64,000 nucleotides of DNA from Carnobacterium_B sp045617425 (GCF_045617425.1 NZ_JAZLIO010000009.1:372001-436000); one strand, 5' to 3'; positions 49,978 to 59,295 are shown, counted from the first letter of the stretch. Notes: generated by a model not told the origin, from the letters alone. A program made the numbers and translations.

Positions 49978-50259
49978 TTAAAGCACACCTTTTTCTTCAA
50001 GTGCTTTTTTTACTTTTTCTCTTAATTCATCAATATCAATGATACTGTCCAAAATAACAACATTTCCTAATTGTTCTCCACCTTCAGCAATATCTTTAGC
50101 TAAGAAAAAGATATCTGCATCTCCTGGTTGTGCAGAACTTAAGTCAGAATGTGAAACCTCTACATCTGTAACTCCTAATTCACCTAATACTTGATTAATA
50201 TTCATTTCCACCATAAAACTAGTCCCTAATCCTTGTCCACAAACTGCTAAAATTTTCAT
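49978..50259 (-). CDS. PTS ascorbate-family (UlaB/SgaB) transporter subunit IIB
   Basis: A 93-residue IIB domain with the active Cys at C7 in 'LAVCGQGLGTSFMVE'. The gene overlaps the stop of the regulator by one base (TAATG). It serves the IIC gene just downstream. No separate IIA gene is present: the C-terminal EIIA domain of the adjacent regulator could do that job. Confidence 0.92.
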   Translation of the reverse strand: MKILAVCGQGLGTSFMVEMNINQVLGELGVTDVEVSHSDLSSAQPGDADIFFLAKDIAEGGEQLGNVVILDSIIDIDELREKVKKALEEKGVL

Positions 50260-52301
50260 TATTCATCTTCTCCCTTTTTTATAATACTAATAATCTCTTC
50301 TGCTGTTTTTGATTCTTTAATAGCATTTAATGTTGTATCATTGCTTAAAAGTTTCGTAATTTGTGCTAAAGCTTTCAAATGAGCTTGATTATCAATAGCG
50401 GCTAAACAAATAAAAATATCAATTTTATGCTCTTCTTTATCCAGTAGCAGTACAGGAGTTGTTGTTCTTAAAAATGAAATACCTAAACTATTCACACCCG
50501 CTTCAGGTCGTGCATGTGGAATTGCAATTCCTTTACCTATATGAATGTAAGTTCCAATTTCTTCAACATTTTTTATCATAGCTTCCACATATCCCGATTG
50601 AACTTTGTTAGAATCAACTAAAGGCTGAGCAGCCTTAGTAATTGCACTTTTCCAATCCATTTCTTGATTTGTAAATTGAATCATATCTTTAGTTAATAAT
50701 TCTGAAAGCATTGGCTTATAAGCCCCCTTTTCTATTTCTCTTGAATGAATGAGAGTAATTAGTTCTGATAGTAGCTTTTTCTCATCTATTACTTCTGTAT
50801 ATTTATGAATTATTTTCATTAACTGATTAATTGAAATATTTTTTAAATTTAATCTTGGAAATTGAGTAGATACAGATTGAATTAGGTGATTCTTTTCAAT
50901 ATCTGTTAGTAAGGGTTTTACTCGGTAAACTGGTTTGATTGATATCACTTCTACTGTTGAAAAAATCAAATCATAATCTGTGATCGGAATATGATAAATT
51001 TGTTCAATTGTATGAACACGAGAGAATTGAATATTTGGAAACATGTCCTGCAATTGTGAACGGAGCATGATTGATGTACTAACTCCATTTGAGCAGATAA
51101 CGAGTGCATTTACTTTTTCTGGTTTCTTTTCTTTGCTTTTTTCTAGGTAACCACCAAAGTGTAATGTAAAAAAACTTATTTCTGTTTCACTAATCATTTT
51201 TCCCGTCAAAGCTGATAATGGCTCTAAGGCTCTTTTAACAAATTCGAACAAATCAGCGTATTCTGTTTTAATTCTAGTTACCATAGGATTGACTAACGGA
51301 ACGGCAAATGTAATTCTAAAAAATGCTGGAACAAGATGATTATATAAACTTATCTTTAGTTGTTTTTTGTAGTGCATGGGCAATAAAGTGCTTTTTTCAA
51401 ATTCTTCAATAATTTGTTCTGCTAATTCCTCAAGAAAGGGGTTTTCGTTATCCTTTATTTCTTCTTGTGTGATTAGTAATTGAATAGTAAAAAAATACAC
51501 CACAGTTTCATTTTTCCCATTAAACAAAGATGTCGCCAATTGTTTTCCATTTTCAAATAATAACTGTCTTTGTAATAATTGCTTTTCAAATTCAGTGTAT
51601 TGCAATTTTTCTGTTTTATTTCTCAATTTAACGAAGAGAATATGCAGAATCATTTCTGCTTTTCTACTTTTAACTAGTTTTAATTGATTTTTTTTTACTA
51701 ATCTATCGACTATTTGTTGAACGATTACAAGCTCTTCTTCTTTTCTCCAAGCTTTAATAATCAAAATAATCAGTTCTTTTCCTAACGGTTGGGATAATAA
51801 ATAGTCAATACAATAGGAAGCGTATTTCCATTTTTTATTCTCAGTTCCCTTTAAGTGATACCCCTCCTTTCTGGAATAAACTAGACTGATATCCCACTCT
51901 TCACAGCTTAGTTTTGCTTTTTTCACATCTGTTAAAGCAGTGTTCTTACTTACACCCAACAATAATTGATAGTGGTAATTTGATAGTGCTTCACTTCTAA
52001 TATAGGTATATAAGTAAATCAAAAGACTTCGAGTATCTTCAGGTATAACAAATTGCTTTGCATTGATGTTTAATGGCATTCCTATTTCGATTCGTTTCTT
52101 TAATATTTTGTCGATAAAGAAACTTTGATTTTCTATTCTAATCACAGGCAAATTCATCATTAGCAATGTATCATTGACCTTATCTAAATCATATTGAAGT
52201 TGTCTTTCAGTTAGATTTAGTACTCTCATAACTTCAAATTTACTTATCTTATCATGTAGCGTTATTTCTTCGAATAGCCTGTAAGCTTTTTCATCAAACA
52301 A
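50259..52301 (-). CDS. BglG-family PRD transcriptional regulator with EIIB and EIIA domains
   Basis: A 680-residue activator of the MtlR/LicR type. Domains in order: N-terminal HTHs ('ISKFEVMRVLNLTERQLQYDLDKVND'), two PRDs (about 170-400), an EIIB-gat-like domain with Cys in 'LVICSNGVSTSIMLRSQL', and a C-terminal EIIA-2 domain with the phospho-His in 'GIAIPHARPEAGV'. It heads the operon with IIB and IIC. The C-terminal EIIA may both sense PTS phosphorylation and act as the missing IIA of this transporter; the latter is inference. Confidence 0.9.
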   Translation of the reverse strand: MFDEKAYRLFEEITLHDKISKFEVMRVLNLTERQLQYDLDKVNDTLLMMNLPVIRIENQSFFIDKILKKRIEIGMPLNINAKQFVIPEDTRSLLIYLYTYIRSEALSNYHYQLLLGVSKNTALTDVKKAKLSCEEWDISLVYSRKEGYHLKGTENKKWKYASYCIDYLLSQPLGKELIILIIKAWRKEEELVIVQQIVDRLVKKNQLKLVKSRKAEMILHILFVKLRNKTEKLQYTEFEKQLLQRQLLFENGKQLATSLFNGKNETVVYFFTIQLLITQEEIKDNENPFLEELAEQIIEEFEKSTLLPMHYKKQLKISLYNHLVPAFFRITFAVPLVNPMVTRIKTEYADLFEFVKRALEPLSALTGKMISETEISFFTLHFGGYLEKSKEKKPEKVNALVICSNGVSTSIMLRSQLQDMFPNIQFSRVHTIEQIYHIPITDYDLIFSTVEVISIKPVYRVKPLLTDIEKNHLIQSVSTQFPRLNLKNISINQLMKIIHKYTEVIDEKKLLSELITLIHSREIEKGAYKPMLSELLTKDMIQFTNQEMDWKSAITKAAQPLVDSNKVQSGYVEAMIKNVEEIGTYIHIGKGIAIPHARPEAGVNSLGISFLRTTTPVLLLDKEEHKIDIFICLAAIDNQAHLKALAQITKLLSNDTTLNAIKESKTAEEIISIIKKGEDE

Positions 52302-52419
52302 AAGAGTACCTCCTCTTCATAAATCAACTATAATAGTCTACTCATTCTATATCAATGAGATTTAAACCCAATTTTTGTAATCGTTTTCTTTATTTGTTGT
52401 GCTCAACTTGAAATTCCAC

Positions 52420-52462
52420 AAAAAAAAACAAACCTAACCCTAAAATCAGGAGCTTAGGCTTG
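52420..52462 (-). terminator. Terminator after cis-prenyltransferase gene
   Basis: On the minus strand CAAGCCTAA pairs with TTAGGTTTG and a run of nine T follows. Confidence 0.8.
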
Positions 52463-52501
52463 CATCACTTTATATACAATAACATAATTTTGCATTTATT
52501 T

Positions 52502-53161
52502 TTATCCACCTAATGTAATATCTTGATCCTGGTACCATTGCAGTGCTGCATGTACTTGATCGAGATTATAATCCGGCCACATTTCTTCAGCTATATAAAA
52601 ATCAGAATAGATGGATTGGATCGGTAAGAATCCACTTAATCTTCTTCTACCGCCCCAACGTATGATAAGATCCATTCTTGAGATATCTGAAGATGCAATA
52701 TTTTTTGTAAAATCTTGTTTAGGATCAAAATCACTTTGCTTAATGCCATAATTTAAATCCCAATTCCAGCCATAATTCACTAAAAAATTGATTTTCATTA
52801 GTCCTTTTCCGAATTTAGTCCGTTTAGTATAAGGGAGTAATTCTTTTGGAAACAATGGAGAATTAGTATTTCCAACAACCAGCAGGTCTGCATCTCTATC
52901 TTTCAATTTATTGACTGCATCTACACAAGCCTTTTGGAAAGCTCTTGTTTGTTCAGCTGGTCTTTTGGTATTATCTACAGTAAAACCATAAAAAGTCATT
53001 TCTTCGATACCTAATTCTAAACAAAGATGATACAACTCTAATCCAGGTTCTATACCAAATTTGTAACCTTCTTGCTTTTTAAAACCATTTTCTTGAGCCC
53101 ATCGCCTATTGCCATCCGGAATGATACCAATATGTTTAGGCAGACGTTTGTATGTTGCCAT
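52502..53161 (-). CDS. Undecaprenyl diphosphate synthase-like cis-prenyltransferase (short, divergent)
   Basis: A 219-residue member of the UppS family. The substrate-binding motif 'IGIIPDGNRRWA' with the catalytic Asp (D16) is intact, as is 'RPAEQTRAF'. Other blocks diverge: 'YGFTVDNTKRP' stands where housekeeping UppS has an AFSxENWxRP block, and 'WGGRRRLSGFLPIQSIYSDFYI' replaces RxSNFLLWQxAYxExYF. Housekeeping uppS usually sits with cdsA, which is absent here. It is a single-gene unit with its own terminator, so it looks like a second, specialised prenyltransferase. The product chain length is unknown. Confidence 0.85.
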   Translation of the reverse strand: MATYKRLPKHIGIIPDGNRRWAQENGFKKQEGYKFGIEPGLELYHLCLELGIEEMTFYGFTVDNTKRPAEQTRAFQKACVDAVNKLKDRDADLLVVGNTNSPLFPKELLPYTKRTKFGKGLMKINFLVNYGWNWDLNYGIKQSDFDPKQDFTKNIASSDISRMDLIIRWGGRRRLSGFLPIQSIYSDFYIAEEMWPDYNLDQVHAALQWYQDQDITLGG

Positions 53162-53241
53162 TTGATTTCCCCCTTTAACTCATCCTCTTATTATTGTAAC
53201 TGAATTCGTGCTAAATAAATAATAAATTACTTTATTCTATG

Positions 53242-53281
53242 AAAAAACCTCTCAAAATAAATTCTTTTGAGAGGTTTTTTA
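53242..53281. terminator. Terminator after scrB
   Basis: AAAAAACCTCTCAAAA and TTTTGAGAGGTTTTTT are perfect arms with a 7-base loop. Confidence 0.92.
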
Positions 53282-53282
53282 T

Positions 53283-54692
53283 TTAACTCTTGTCTTTCAC
53301 TATAAATGAACGAAGAGTGTATCCAGTGATAGTCTTTTCTACTTTTCTATTTAAATACTTAAAGTTAAATGAATGGTTCATTTCGCTTGTAAAATATCTT
53401 AACGTAAACACTTCTTCTCCTTTATTCAAAAATATCTCTACCATTGAGCTTTCAATCAGTAACCGTAACTCCATCAAATCCTGTGTTAAAAAAGTTGTTC
53501 TTTCTTCTTTAACATTTGTCAGCCAATTGGTTCGAACAACGGTAATTTTTTTATTTGATGCTTGATAGTTAATCTCAATTTCATTTCTTAAATAAATAAT
53601 AAAATCTGTTGCTGCTGCATCCCATTCAACAAGAATGTCTTGTTGGAGTGAAGATAACGTAAAACTTTCATCTTGGATACTTTTGCTAACTACCGACTTC
53701 GTTTCTCTTAAATGAGTTGTTTCAGCAATAGGGTATTGGATAAGTTTGCCCTTTTCATATGTCACTTCTCTTGGTATAGATAATGCATGCAACCAACCAC
53801 TCTTTCTAGTAGGTACAGCTGCTTCTAATTTTGGTTCCATCACACCGACCCACGCATATAGAATCGTTCGTCCACCAGTATCCTTAAAAGTTTGTGGCGC
53901 ATAAAATTCAAAGCCATAATCTAGTTCTTTAAACGGTTGATGATCTCTTATAAATTTACCGTTATCACACAATTCACCTGTGAAATAACCAGATTGATAG
54001 ATATTATTGTATTTTTCTCCCTCTGCTGTTAAGCCTTGGGGAGAGAATGCAAATACATCTTTGTCATCAAATCTCAAGACATCCGGACATTCCCACATAT
54101 ACCCTAATGAGAGAGGTTCATCCATCAACGATCCAGTTAAGGACCAGTCGATTAAATTAGTAGACTGATACATTAATGCATCCCCAGTTAAGGTTTCTTC
54201 TTTTTGTGCCCCTAAGATCATCCACCAGTTTCCGTCTTTTCCTTGCCAAACTTTCGGATCTCTAACGTGGGCGGTGTAGCCTTTTATTGGATGCTCTAAA
54301 ACCGGTCCTTTTTTTTCAAAATGGATGCCATCTTCTGAAATAGCTAAACATTGATAGCTTTTGCGTTCTCCATTTTTCCCCCGAACGTTTCCAGTGTAGA
54401 ATACATACATTTTTTCTTCAAAAACAACGGCACTACCAGAGTAGCATCCGTCTCTATCATACCAATCAATAGGTTCTAATGCTGGCTGATGAGTTTCCCA
54501 ACGGATAAAATCTTTCGTTGTCATATGACCCCAGCTTTTTGACTGGTGTGTTGTATCCGTTTGATTCCATTGATAGAAAACATGATAAATACCTTTATAG
54601 TACACGAGTCCGTTTGGATCATTTAGCAACCCATGAGGTGGTCGAATATGATAGCCCAACTCATATTGCTCCATTTTATTGGTTTGTTCCAT
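53283..54692 (-). CDS. scrB: Sucrose-6-phosphate hydrolase (GH32)
   Basis: Hydrolyses sucrose-6-phosphate made by the PTS to glucose-6-phosphate and fructose. The GH32 motifs are in order: nucleophile Asp in 'HGLLNDPNGLVYY', 'WGHMTTKDFI', 'VRDPKVW' (RDP) and acid/base Glu in 'MWECPDVL', then a C-terminal beta-sandwich. ATG 54692 has an AAAGGA site about 11 bases upstream; the open frame extends 27 bases further to a TTG in scrA. Length is 469. It is the last gene of scrA-scrB. Confidence 0.93.
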   Translation of the reverse strand: MEQTNKMEQYELGYHIRPPHGLLNDPNGLVYYKGIYHVFYQWNQTDTTHQSKSWGHMTTKDFIRWETHQPALEPIDWYDRDGCYSGSAVVFEEKMYVFYTGNVRGKNGERKSYQCLAISEDGIHFEKKGPVLEHPIKGYTAHVRDPKVWQGKDGNWWMILGAQKEETLTGDALMYQSTNLIDWSLTGSLMDEPLSLGYMWECPDVLRFDDKDVFAFSPQGLTAEGEKYNNIYQSGYFTGELCDNGKFIRDHQPFKELDYGFEFYAPQTFKDTGGRTILYAWVGVMEPKLEAAVPTRKSGWLHALSIPREVTYEKGKLIQYPIAETTHLRETKSVVSKSIQDESFTLSSLQQDILVEWDAAATDFIIYLRNEIEINYQASNKKITVVRTNWLTNVKEERTTFLTQDLMELRLLIESSMVEIFLNKGEEVFTLRYFTSEMNHSFNFKYLNRKVEKTITGYTLRSFIVKDKS

Positions 54693-54708
54693 ATATCTAA
54701 ACGTCCTT

Positions 54709-56118
54709 TCAGCCTTCAATTTCTTCTCTCATTTTGTCACTGTATCCAAATAAATAAGTTAATGTAAATGCTACAGCAATCGCGATAACATTTGTTAAAA
54801 TATATAAAAGAATATGGCTCAGGTCATCTAAATACAGCAATATTCCTGGAATAACTGTTAAAGACATTCCTGTAGCTTCCAGTCCAACTAAGCTACCATA
54901 GAAACCACCGACTCCTCCACCAACTAATGCAAAGACAAACGGTTTAACATATCGCAAATTCACTCCAAATACGGCTGGCTCAGTAATACCTAAGAAAGCA
55001 GATAAGGTAGAAGGATAGGCTAATGCTTTTAATTTCTTAGATTTTGTCTTCATAGCTACAGCTAATGAAGCTCCACCTTGTGCCGCAACACTGGCTGTAA
55101 TAATTCCGTTATATGGGTTCACACCAGTATTTGCTAGCAGTTGAATCTCCAAGAAGTTGAAGAGATGATGAATTCCTGTTACAACAATCAGTTGATTTAT
55201 TGTTCCTAGTACCAACCCTGCCAAACCAAATGGCAATCCTAACACCCAAATAGTGGCATTTAATACAACCACTTCTAAAGAATGAAAAACTGGTCCAATT
55301 ATAAATAATGACAAGATACTCATAATCAGTAATGTCATGAATGGCGTTACCAATAAATCAAGCGTTTCTGGTACCCGTTTGCGGATCCATCTTTCCAATT
55401 TTGCTCCTACAAAACCAGCAATAAAGGCCGGTAACACGGTTCCTTGATAGCCAACTACTGGAATGAAACCAAACATGGTGATTGGGTCTACTGTTCCACC
55501 GGCTACTTCATAAGCATTTGGAAGAGATGGATTGACTAGCATTAATCCTAAGACGATCCCAATGATGGGTGATCCGCCAAAAACTTTAAATGAAGACCAA
55601 GCAACTAAAGCTGGTAAAAAAGCAAAAGCTGTATCCGTTAACACCTGAGTATATAATAAGAAATTAGGGCTAATATCAGTTGGGACCATTCCAAAGACAG
55701 CTAAAACTTGTTCTTGGGTCAATAATCCACGTAATCCCATAAACAGACCTGTAGCAACTAATACTGGAATGATAGGAACAAATACATCCCCAAATGTACG
55801 AATGACACGTTGGAAGGCATTACCTTGTTTTTTTGTTTCCTGTTTCATTTCACCAGTTGATCCTTCATTGACACCTAAGCCAACAACTTCATCATATATT
55901 TTATTTACGGTACCGGTTCCAAAAATGATTTGAAATTGTCCTGAATTATAAAATGCACCTTTTACTTTTTCAATACCTTCTACTGTATTTTTATCTATTT
56001 TATTTTCATCGTTTACCATAATCCTTAATCTAGTTGCACAATGAGCTATAGAACGGATATTTTCTTTTCCTCCAACTGCTGCTATAACTTCTTTTGCTAT
56101 TTCTTTATTATTCGACAT
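54709..56118 (-). CDS. scrA: PTS sucrose-type transporter subunit EIIBC
   Basis: Imports sucrose as sucrose-6-phosphate. An N-terminal EIIB domain carries the phospho-Cys in 'SIAHCATRLRIMV'; an EIIC domain of about ten helices follows ('GITEPAVFGVNLRYVKPFV' is its conserved loop). No EIIA domain is present (469 residues), so an external EIIA is needed. It is upstream of scrB and separated from scrR by a terminator; two LacI-type operators lie before it. Confidence 0.92.
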   Translation of the reverse strand: MSNNKEIAKEVIAAVGGKENIRSIAHCATRLRIMVNDENKIDKNTVEGIEKVKGAFYNSGQFQIIFGTGTVNKIYDEVVGLGVNEGSTGEMKQETKKQGNAFQRVIRTFGDVFVPIIPVLVATGLFMGLRGLLTQEQVLAVFGMVPTDISPNFLLYTQVLTDTAFAFLPALVAWSSFKVFGGSPIIGIVLGLMLVNPSLPNAYEVAGGTVDPITMFGFIPVVGYQGTVLPAFIAGFVGAKLERWIRKRVPETLDLLVTPFMTLLIMSILSLFIIGPVFHSLEVVVLNATIWVLGLPFGLAGLVLGTINQLIVVTGIHHLFNFLEIQLLANTGVNPYNGIITASVAAQGGASLAVAMKTKSKKLKALAYPSTLSAFLGITEPAVFGVNLRYVKPFVFALVGGGVGGFYGSLVGLEATGMSLTVIPGILLYLDDLSHILLYILTNVIAIAVAFTLTYLFGYSDKMREEIEG

Positions 56119-56140
56119 GACTCTTCCTCCTTTTCTATTT

Positions 56141-56155
56141 TGGAACCGGTTTCTA
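56141..56155. promoter_or_regulatory. LacI-type operator 1 before scrA (ScrR and/or cre)
   Basis: TGGAACCGGTTTCTA is a palindrome around CCGG. It fits both a ScrR box and the cre consensus (TGNAANCGNWNNCW), so ScrR or CcpA could use it. It is 23 bases upstream of the scrA start. Confidence 0.6.
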
Positions 56156-56162
56156 TTTTTAG

Positions 56163-56176
56163 TTTAACCGATTTCA
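56163..56176. promoter_or_regulatory. LacI-type operator 2 before scrA
   Basis: On the minus strand TGAAATCGGTTAAA resembles operator 1 (RAAAYCGGTT core), spaced about two helical turns from it. A weaker CATATCGGTTAAT lies at 56271-56283. Confidence 0.5.
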
Positions 56177-56312
56177 TTTGTTCTGTCTAGTTTAATGTAT
56201 ATAAAAATTCTATGACTACCTTATGAGCTAAATACGATGCACGTTATAGTGCATAAAGTCATTTGACTGCCATATCGGTTAATTAAAATGTATCTTATAT
56301 CGATATAAAAAA

Positions 56313-56358
56313 TCAAAAAAGTTCGATATAATGTCAAAATTATATCGAACTTTTTTGA
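56313..56358. terminator. Terminator between scrR and scrA
   Basis: AAAAAAGTTCGATATAAT and ATTATATCGAACTTTTTT are perfect 18-base arms with a 6-base loop. It overlaps the last codons of scrR and has T-runs on both strands. Confidence 0.92.
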
Positions 56359-57335
56359 TAAGAAGTAGTTGATTCTCTCTTTACCAAAATATTAGGCAAT
56401 TCTAAATTACGTATGCTGTCTTTACCTTCAATTAATTCAATGAGGTTCGCTACTGAAACAGAACCTAATTCTTCGTATGGGTATTTTACAGTCGTAATAG
56501 TTGGTGTAACAATGGAAGTAACTTCATAACCGCCAAAGCCAGATAATGAGAAATCAGTCGGAATACTCAGTCCTAATGTGTGAGCAGCTTTCATAACGGC
56601 TAACGCGATATTATCAGTTGCACACAAAACATACGTCGCCGTTGTTTCTGTCAATACACTCATCGCCTTTTCATACGCTTTTGAAAAGGAAAAACTAGTT
56701 TCAACAACTTCAACAGTCGTCTCTGGAGAGCATTTCAACGCATCTAAAACGCCTTTCGACCTCAACTGCCCAACTGCCTCATCTTCTTCAAGAACGGTAA
56801 AATATAAAAAGGTTTTGTGCCCTAAATTAGTTGCATAACTTCCCATTTTAAACCCAGCTTCATACTCTTGATGAACAATTGTATTTAATCCATCTGCAAA
56901 TTGTCCCAGTAGCAGAACTGGAATATTGACGTCTGCGATTGCTTTTCTATGCGCTTGAGTTACAACCGTTGCCAATAAAATAATGCCATCCACTTTTTGT
57001 TTAGCCAAAGTATAAATATTTTCAACTTCATGTTCAACATTTTGATTTGTATTTGTAATAATTAATTGATAATGTTTATTTCTTAATTCTTCATCGATAC
57101 TCGCTAATATCGTATTTGTTGCGAAGGAATCTAGTCGAGGAATGATGGTACCTATCATCTTTGTTTTTTTCGCTTTTAAACTTTGCGCAAAAGTATTCGG
57201 TGCATAGCCGGTCTCACTAACAATTTGATCTAACTTGGCCCTCGTTTTTTTACTAACGGATCCGCCATTCAAATACCTAGAAACCGTACTTTTAGCTACA
57301 CCAGCTTTATAAGCGATATCTTTTATGGTTACCAT
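56340..57335 (-). CDS. scrR: LacI-family sucrose operon repressor ScrR
   Basis: A 331-residue repressor. The HTH 'TIKDIAYKAGVAKSTVSRYLNGG' at the N-terminus, hinge, and periplasmic-binding-like core ('GTIIPRLDSFATNTILASIDEEL', 'CATDNIALAVMKAA') are standard. Linked to scrK (31 bases upstream) and next to scrA-scrB, so it most probably senses fructose or a sucrose derivative and represses the regulon through the operators at 56141-56176. Confidence 0.9.
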   Translation of the reverse strand: MVTIKDIAYKAGVAKSTVSRYLNGGSVSKKTRAKLDQIVSETGYAPNTFAQSLKAKKTKMIGTIIPRLDSFATNTILASIDEELRNKHYQLIITNTNQNVEHEVENIYTLAKQKVDGIILLATVVTQAHRKAIADVNIPVLLLGQFADGLNTIVHQEYEAGFKMGSYATNLGHKTFLYFTVLEEDEAVGQLRSKGVLDALKCSPETTVEVVETSFSFSKAYEKAMSVLTETTATYVLCATDNIALAVMKAAHTLGLSIPTDFSLSGFGGYEVTSIVTPTITTVKYPYEELGSVSVANLIELIEGKDSIRNLELPNILVKRESTTSYQKSSI

Positions 57336-57365
57336 CTTCTCACCCTACGTTTCTTTGATCTTTGC

Positions 57366-58226
57366 TCATAAATTTGCTTCAATAGCCATCAACAAGCAAC
57401 CCGTTATTCCTGCATTGTCTTCAAGTTCTGGAGTTACAATGTACTCATCTAAAGAAGGAGTCGCAACATAACCAGCCATCAACTGAGTAAATTGTTCTTT
57501 AATCATAGCGAGCAATTGAGTTTGTTTCATAACCCCTCCGCCTAAAATAATTTTTTCAGGGCTAAGAATCAAGGTATAATTCACTAAAGCTTGTGCTAAA
57601 TAGAATGCTTCTATCTCCCAAACTTTTTTATCTTCTGCTAACTCATGTCCTTTTTTCCCATAGCGTTTTTCAATAGCTGGGCCTGCAGCAACACCTTCTA
57701 AACAATTTCCATGATAAGGACAAACGCCTTCAAAATAATCATCAGGGTGCATGCTGACTAAAAGATGTCCCATTTCTGGATGCCCAAAACCGCTTAGTAC
57801 TTTCCCATCAACTACAGCTCCACCACCGATTCCGGTACCAACAGTTAGGTAAAGGCAGCTTTCCGTTCCTTGAGCGCTTCCTTTTTTAAGTTCTCCGTAA
57901 GCGGCTGCATTTACATCTGTCGTCCAAGCAACTGGAATATCATATCTCTGTTTAACTGCTCCTAAGAAGTCAAAATTCTTCCATGCGGTTTTTGGAGTTG
58001 ATGTTACATATCCATATGTAGCTGATTTTTCATTAACATCAATTGGCCCAAAAGATCCAATTCCAATAGAAGTTAATGTGTACTGATCAAAAAAGTCAAA
58101 AACTTGTTTAAGGGTTTCTTCTGGTGTAGTGGTAGGAATACTTATACGTTCTTTTATCTCTAATTGTTCATCGCTTATTGCACAAACAAACTTTGTTCCG
58201 CCTGCTTCAATTGCACCATACATCAT
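57366..58226 (-). CDS. scrK: Fructokinase (ROK family)
   Basis: Phosphorylates the fructose released by ScrB. The ROK ATP-binding loop 'GAIEAGGTKFVCAI' is at the N-terminus, 'YLTVGTGIGGGAV' and 'GHPEMGHLLV' follow, and the Zn motif is complete in 'HPDDYFEGVCPYHGNCLEGV'. Length is 286. GGAGG precedes the ATG by about 7 bases. First gene of scrK-scrR. Confidence 0.92.
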   Translation of the reverse strand: MMYGAIEAGGTKFVCAISDEQLEIKERISIPTTTPEETLKQVFDFFDQYTLTSIGIGSFGPIDVNEKSATYGYVTSTPKTAWKNFDFLGAVKQRYDIPVAWTTDVNAAAYGELKKGSAQGTESCLYLTVGTGIGGGAVVDGKVLSGFGHPEMGHLLVSMHPDDYFEGVCPYHGNCLEGVAAGPAIEKRYGKKGHELAEDKKVWEIEAFYLAQALVNYTLILSPEKIILGGGVMKQTQLLAMIKEQFTQLMAGYVATPSLDEYIVTPELEDNAGITGCLLMAIEANL

Positions 58227-58261
58227 ACTTTTTCCTCCTAATGAATCTCCATAATAACTTT

Positions 58262-58275
58262 AGAAAAGGTTTTCT
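58262..58275. promoter_or_regulatory. Candidate ScrR operator before scrK
   Basis: AGAAAAGGTTTTCT, with AGAAAA/TTTTCT arms, resembles the sites before scrA (AGAAACCGGTTCCA). It lies about 36 bases upstream of the scrK start. Confidence 0.4.
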
Positions 58276-58351
58276 TAACCACCATATTACCACAGAATTT
58301 TTAAGAGTACTAGACGAGGAATTAATCTTTACATCCGTTAAATCAATCCTA

Positions 58352-58394
58352 ATAAAAAAAGCTCTTCGAAGATGTTTCCTTCTTTAAGAGCTTT
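58352..58394 (-). terminator. Terminator after arcR
   Basis: AAAGCTCTT(A)AAGAAG pairs with CTTC(G)AAGAGCTTT on the minus strand, then TTTTTT. Confidence 0.8.
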
Positions 58395-58444
58395 ATAACT
58401 ACTAGCTTATTTGATTTTTAAGTCACCGCTAGTATATTACTAAT

Positions 58445-59149
58445 TTATTCTGTATAGGAGTTAAAATAAACCAAGTCTTTAAATACAAAAAGCTTGTGTT
58501 CATATTCTAGCTTTTTTGTTTCTTTTAGCTTTTTAATCGTGTTTCCTACCGTTTCTCTTGAGCATCCGCTCATATTCGCTATTTCATTGATCGTAATTGG
58601 ATAAGGTATATTGACCATTGTTGGATTGGTATAATCTCCCAACTCTTTCATTAAATAATTTAATGTTTTAATGATACGATTTGTAGCATTCGATACGACT
58701 AAATATTGTAATCTTTCTTCATGACTTTTAAGAATTTTAGATAATTTATGATAGAAGAAAATCATTTGTTTAAGATTTTTTTCTATTATACTCTCAAAAA
58801 GAGTTGTGGGAATATAATACAGCTCTATATCTGTCACAGCATAAGCAGAGTAATGATAAACCTCATCGGAAAACATTCCACCATACGGGAATAATGTTTC
58901 CTTTTTCACATAGTCTGTGTACGTGTAAAAAGCACTTTCGTCATATTTTTCAAGTCTAACCAATCCATCGACTAAATAAAATATTTTTTCACGAATGTCT
59001 CCTTCGTCAAATAGAACTTGTCCCTTTTTATACTTTCGCAGATACATATTTTTTCGAAGAAGATTAAATTCGGGATCGGTAAATTCTGAAAAAATAGGCT
59101 TGTATCTTAGTTCATATAAGTTGATTAACTTTTTTTGAATGGTTGACAT
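58445..59149 (-). CDS. arcR: Crp/Fnr-family regulator of the arginine deiminase operon (ArcR-like)
   Basis: A 234-residue regulator: a cyclic-nucleotide-binding-like beta-barrel ('YKKGQVLFDEGDIREKIFYLVDGLVRL') joined to a C-terminal HTH ('ITINEIANMSGCSRETVGNTIKKLKE'). There is no Fnr-type Cys cluster at the N-terminus. Members at this position activate arc genes in low oxygen or by cAMP-like signals; the ligand is unknown here. ATG 59149 follows AGGAGTG by about 7 bases; an ATG further upstream has no site. Own transcription unit between terminators. Confidence 0.87.
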   Translation of the reverse strand: MSTIQKKLINLYELRYKPIFSEFTDPEFNLLRKNMYLRKYKKGQVLFDEGDIREKIFYLVDGLVRLEKYDESAFYTYTDYVKKETLFPYGGMFSDEVYHYSAYAVTDIELYYIPTTLFESIIEKNLKQMIFFYHKLSKILKSHEERLQYLVVSNATNRIIKTLNYLMKELGDYTNPTMVNIPYPITINEIANMSGCSRETVGNTIKKLKETKKLEYEHKLFVFKDLVYFNSYTE

Positions 59150-59229
59150 CAAAACACTCCTATTCATACTTTTCATCTTTAAACACTTGCCCATAGATAA
59201 TTTATTCACAATATAAGTATAACACAAAA

Positions 59230-59264
59230 GTAAAAAAAGCCTTCAGATTAAAGGCTTTTTTTAC
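59230..59264. terminator. Terminator after arcC
   Basis: AAAAAAAGCCTT and AAGGCTTTTTTT arms around a 7-base loop; T-runs both strands. Confidence 0.88.
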
Positions 59265-59295
59265 TTTATTATGCATTTTTTAAATAACGCTTACA

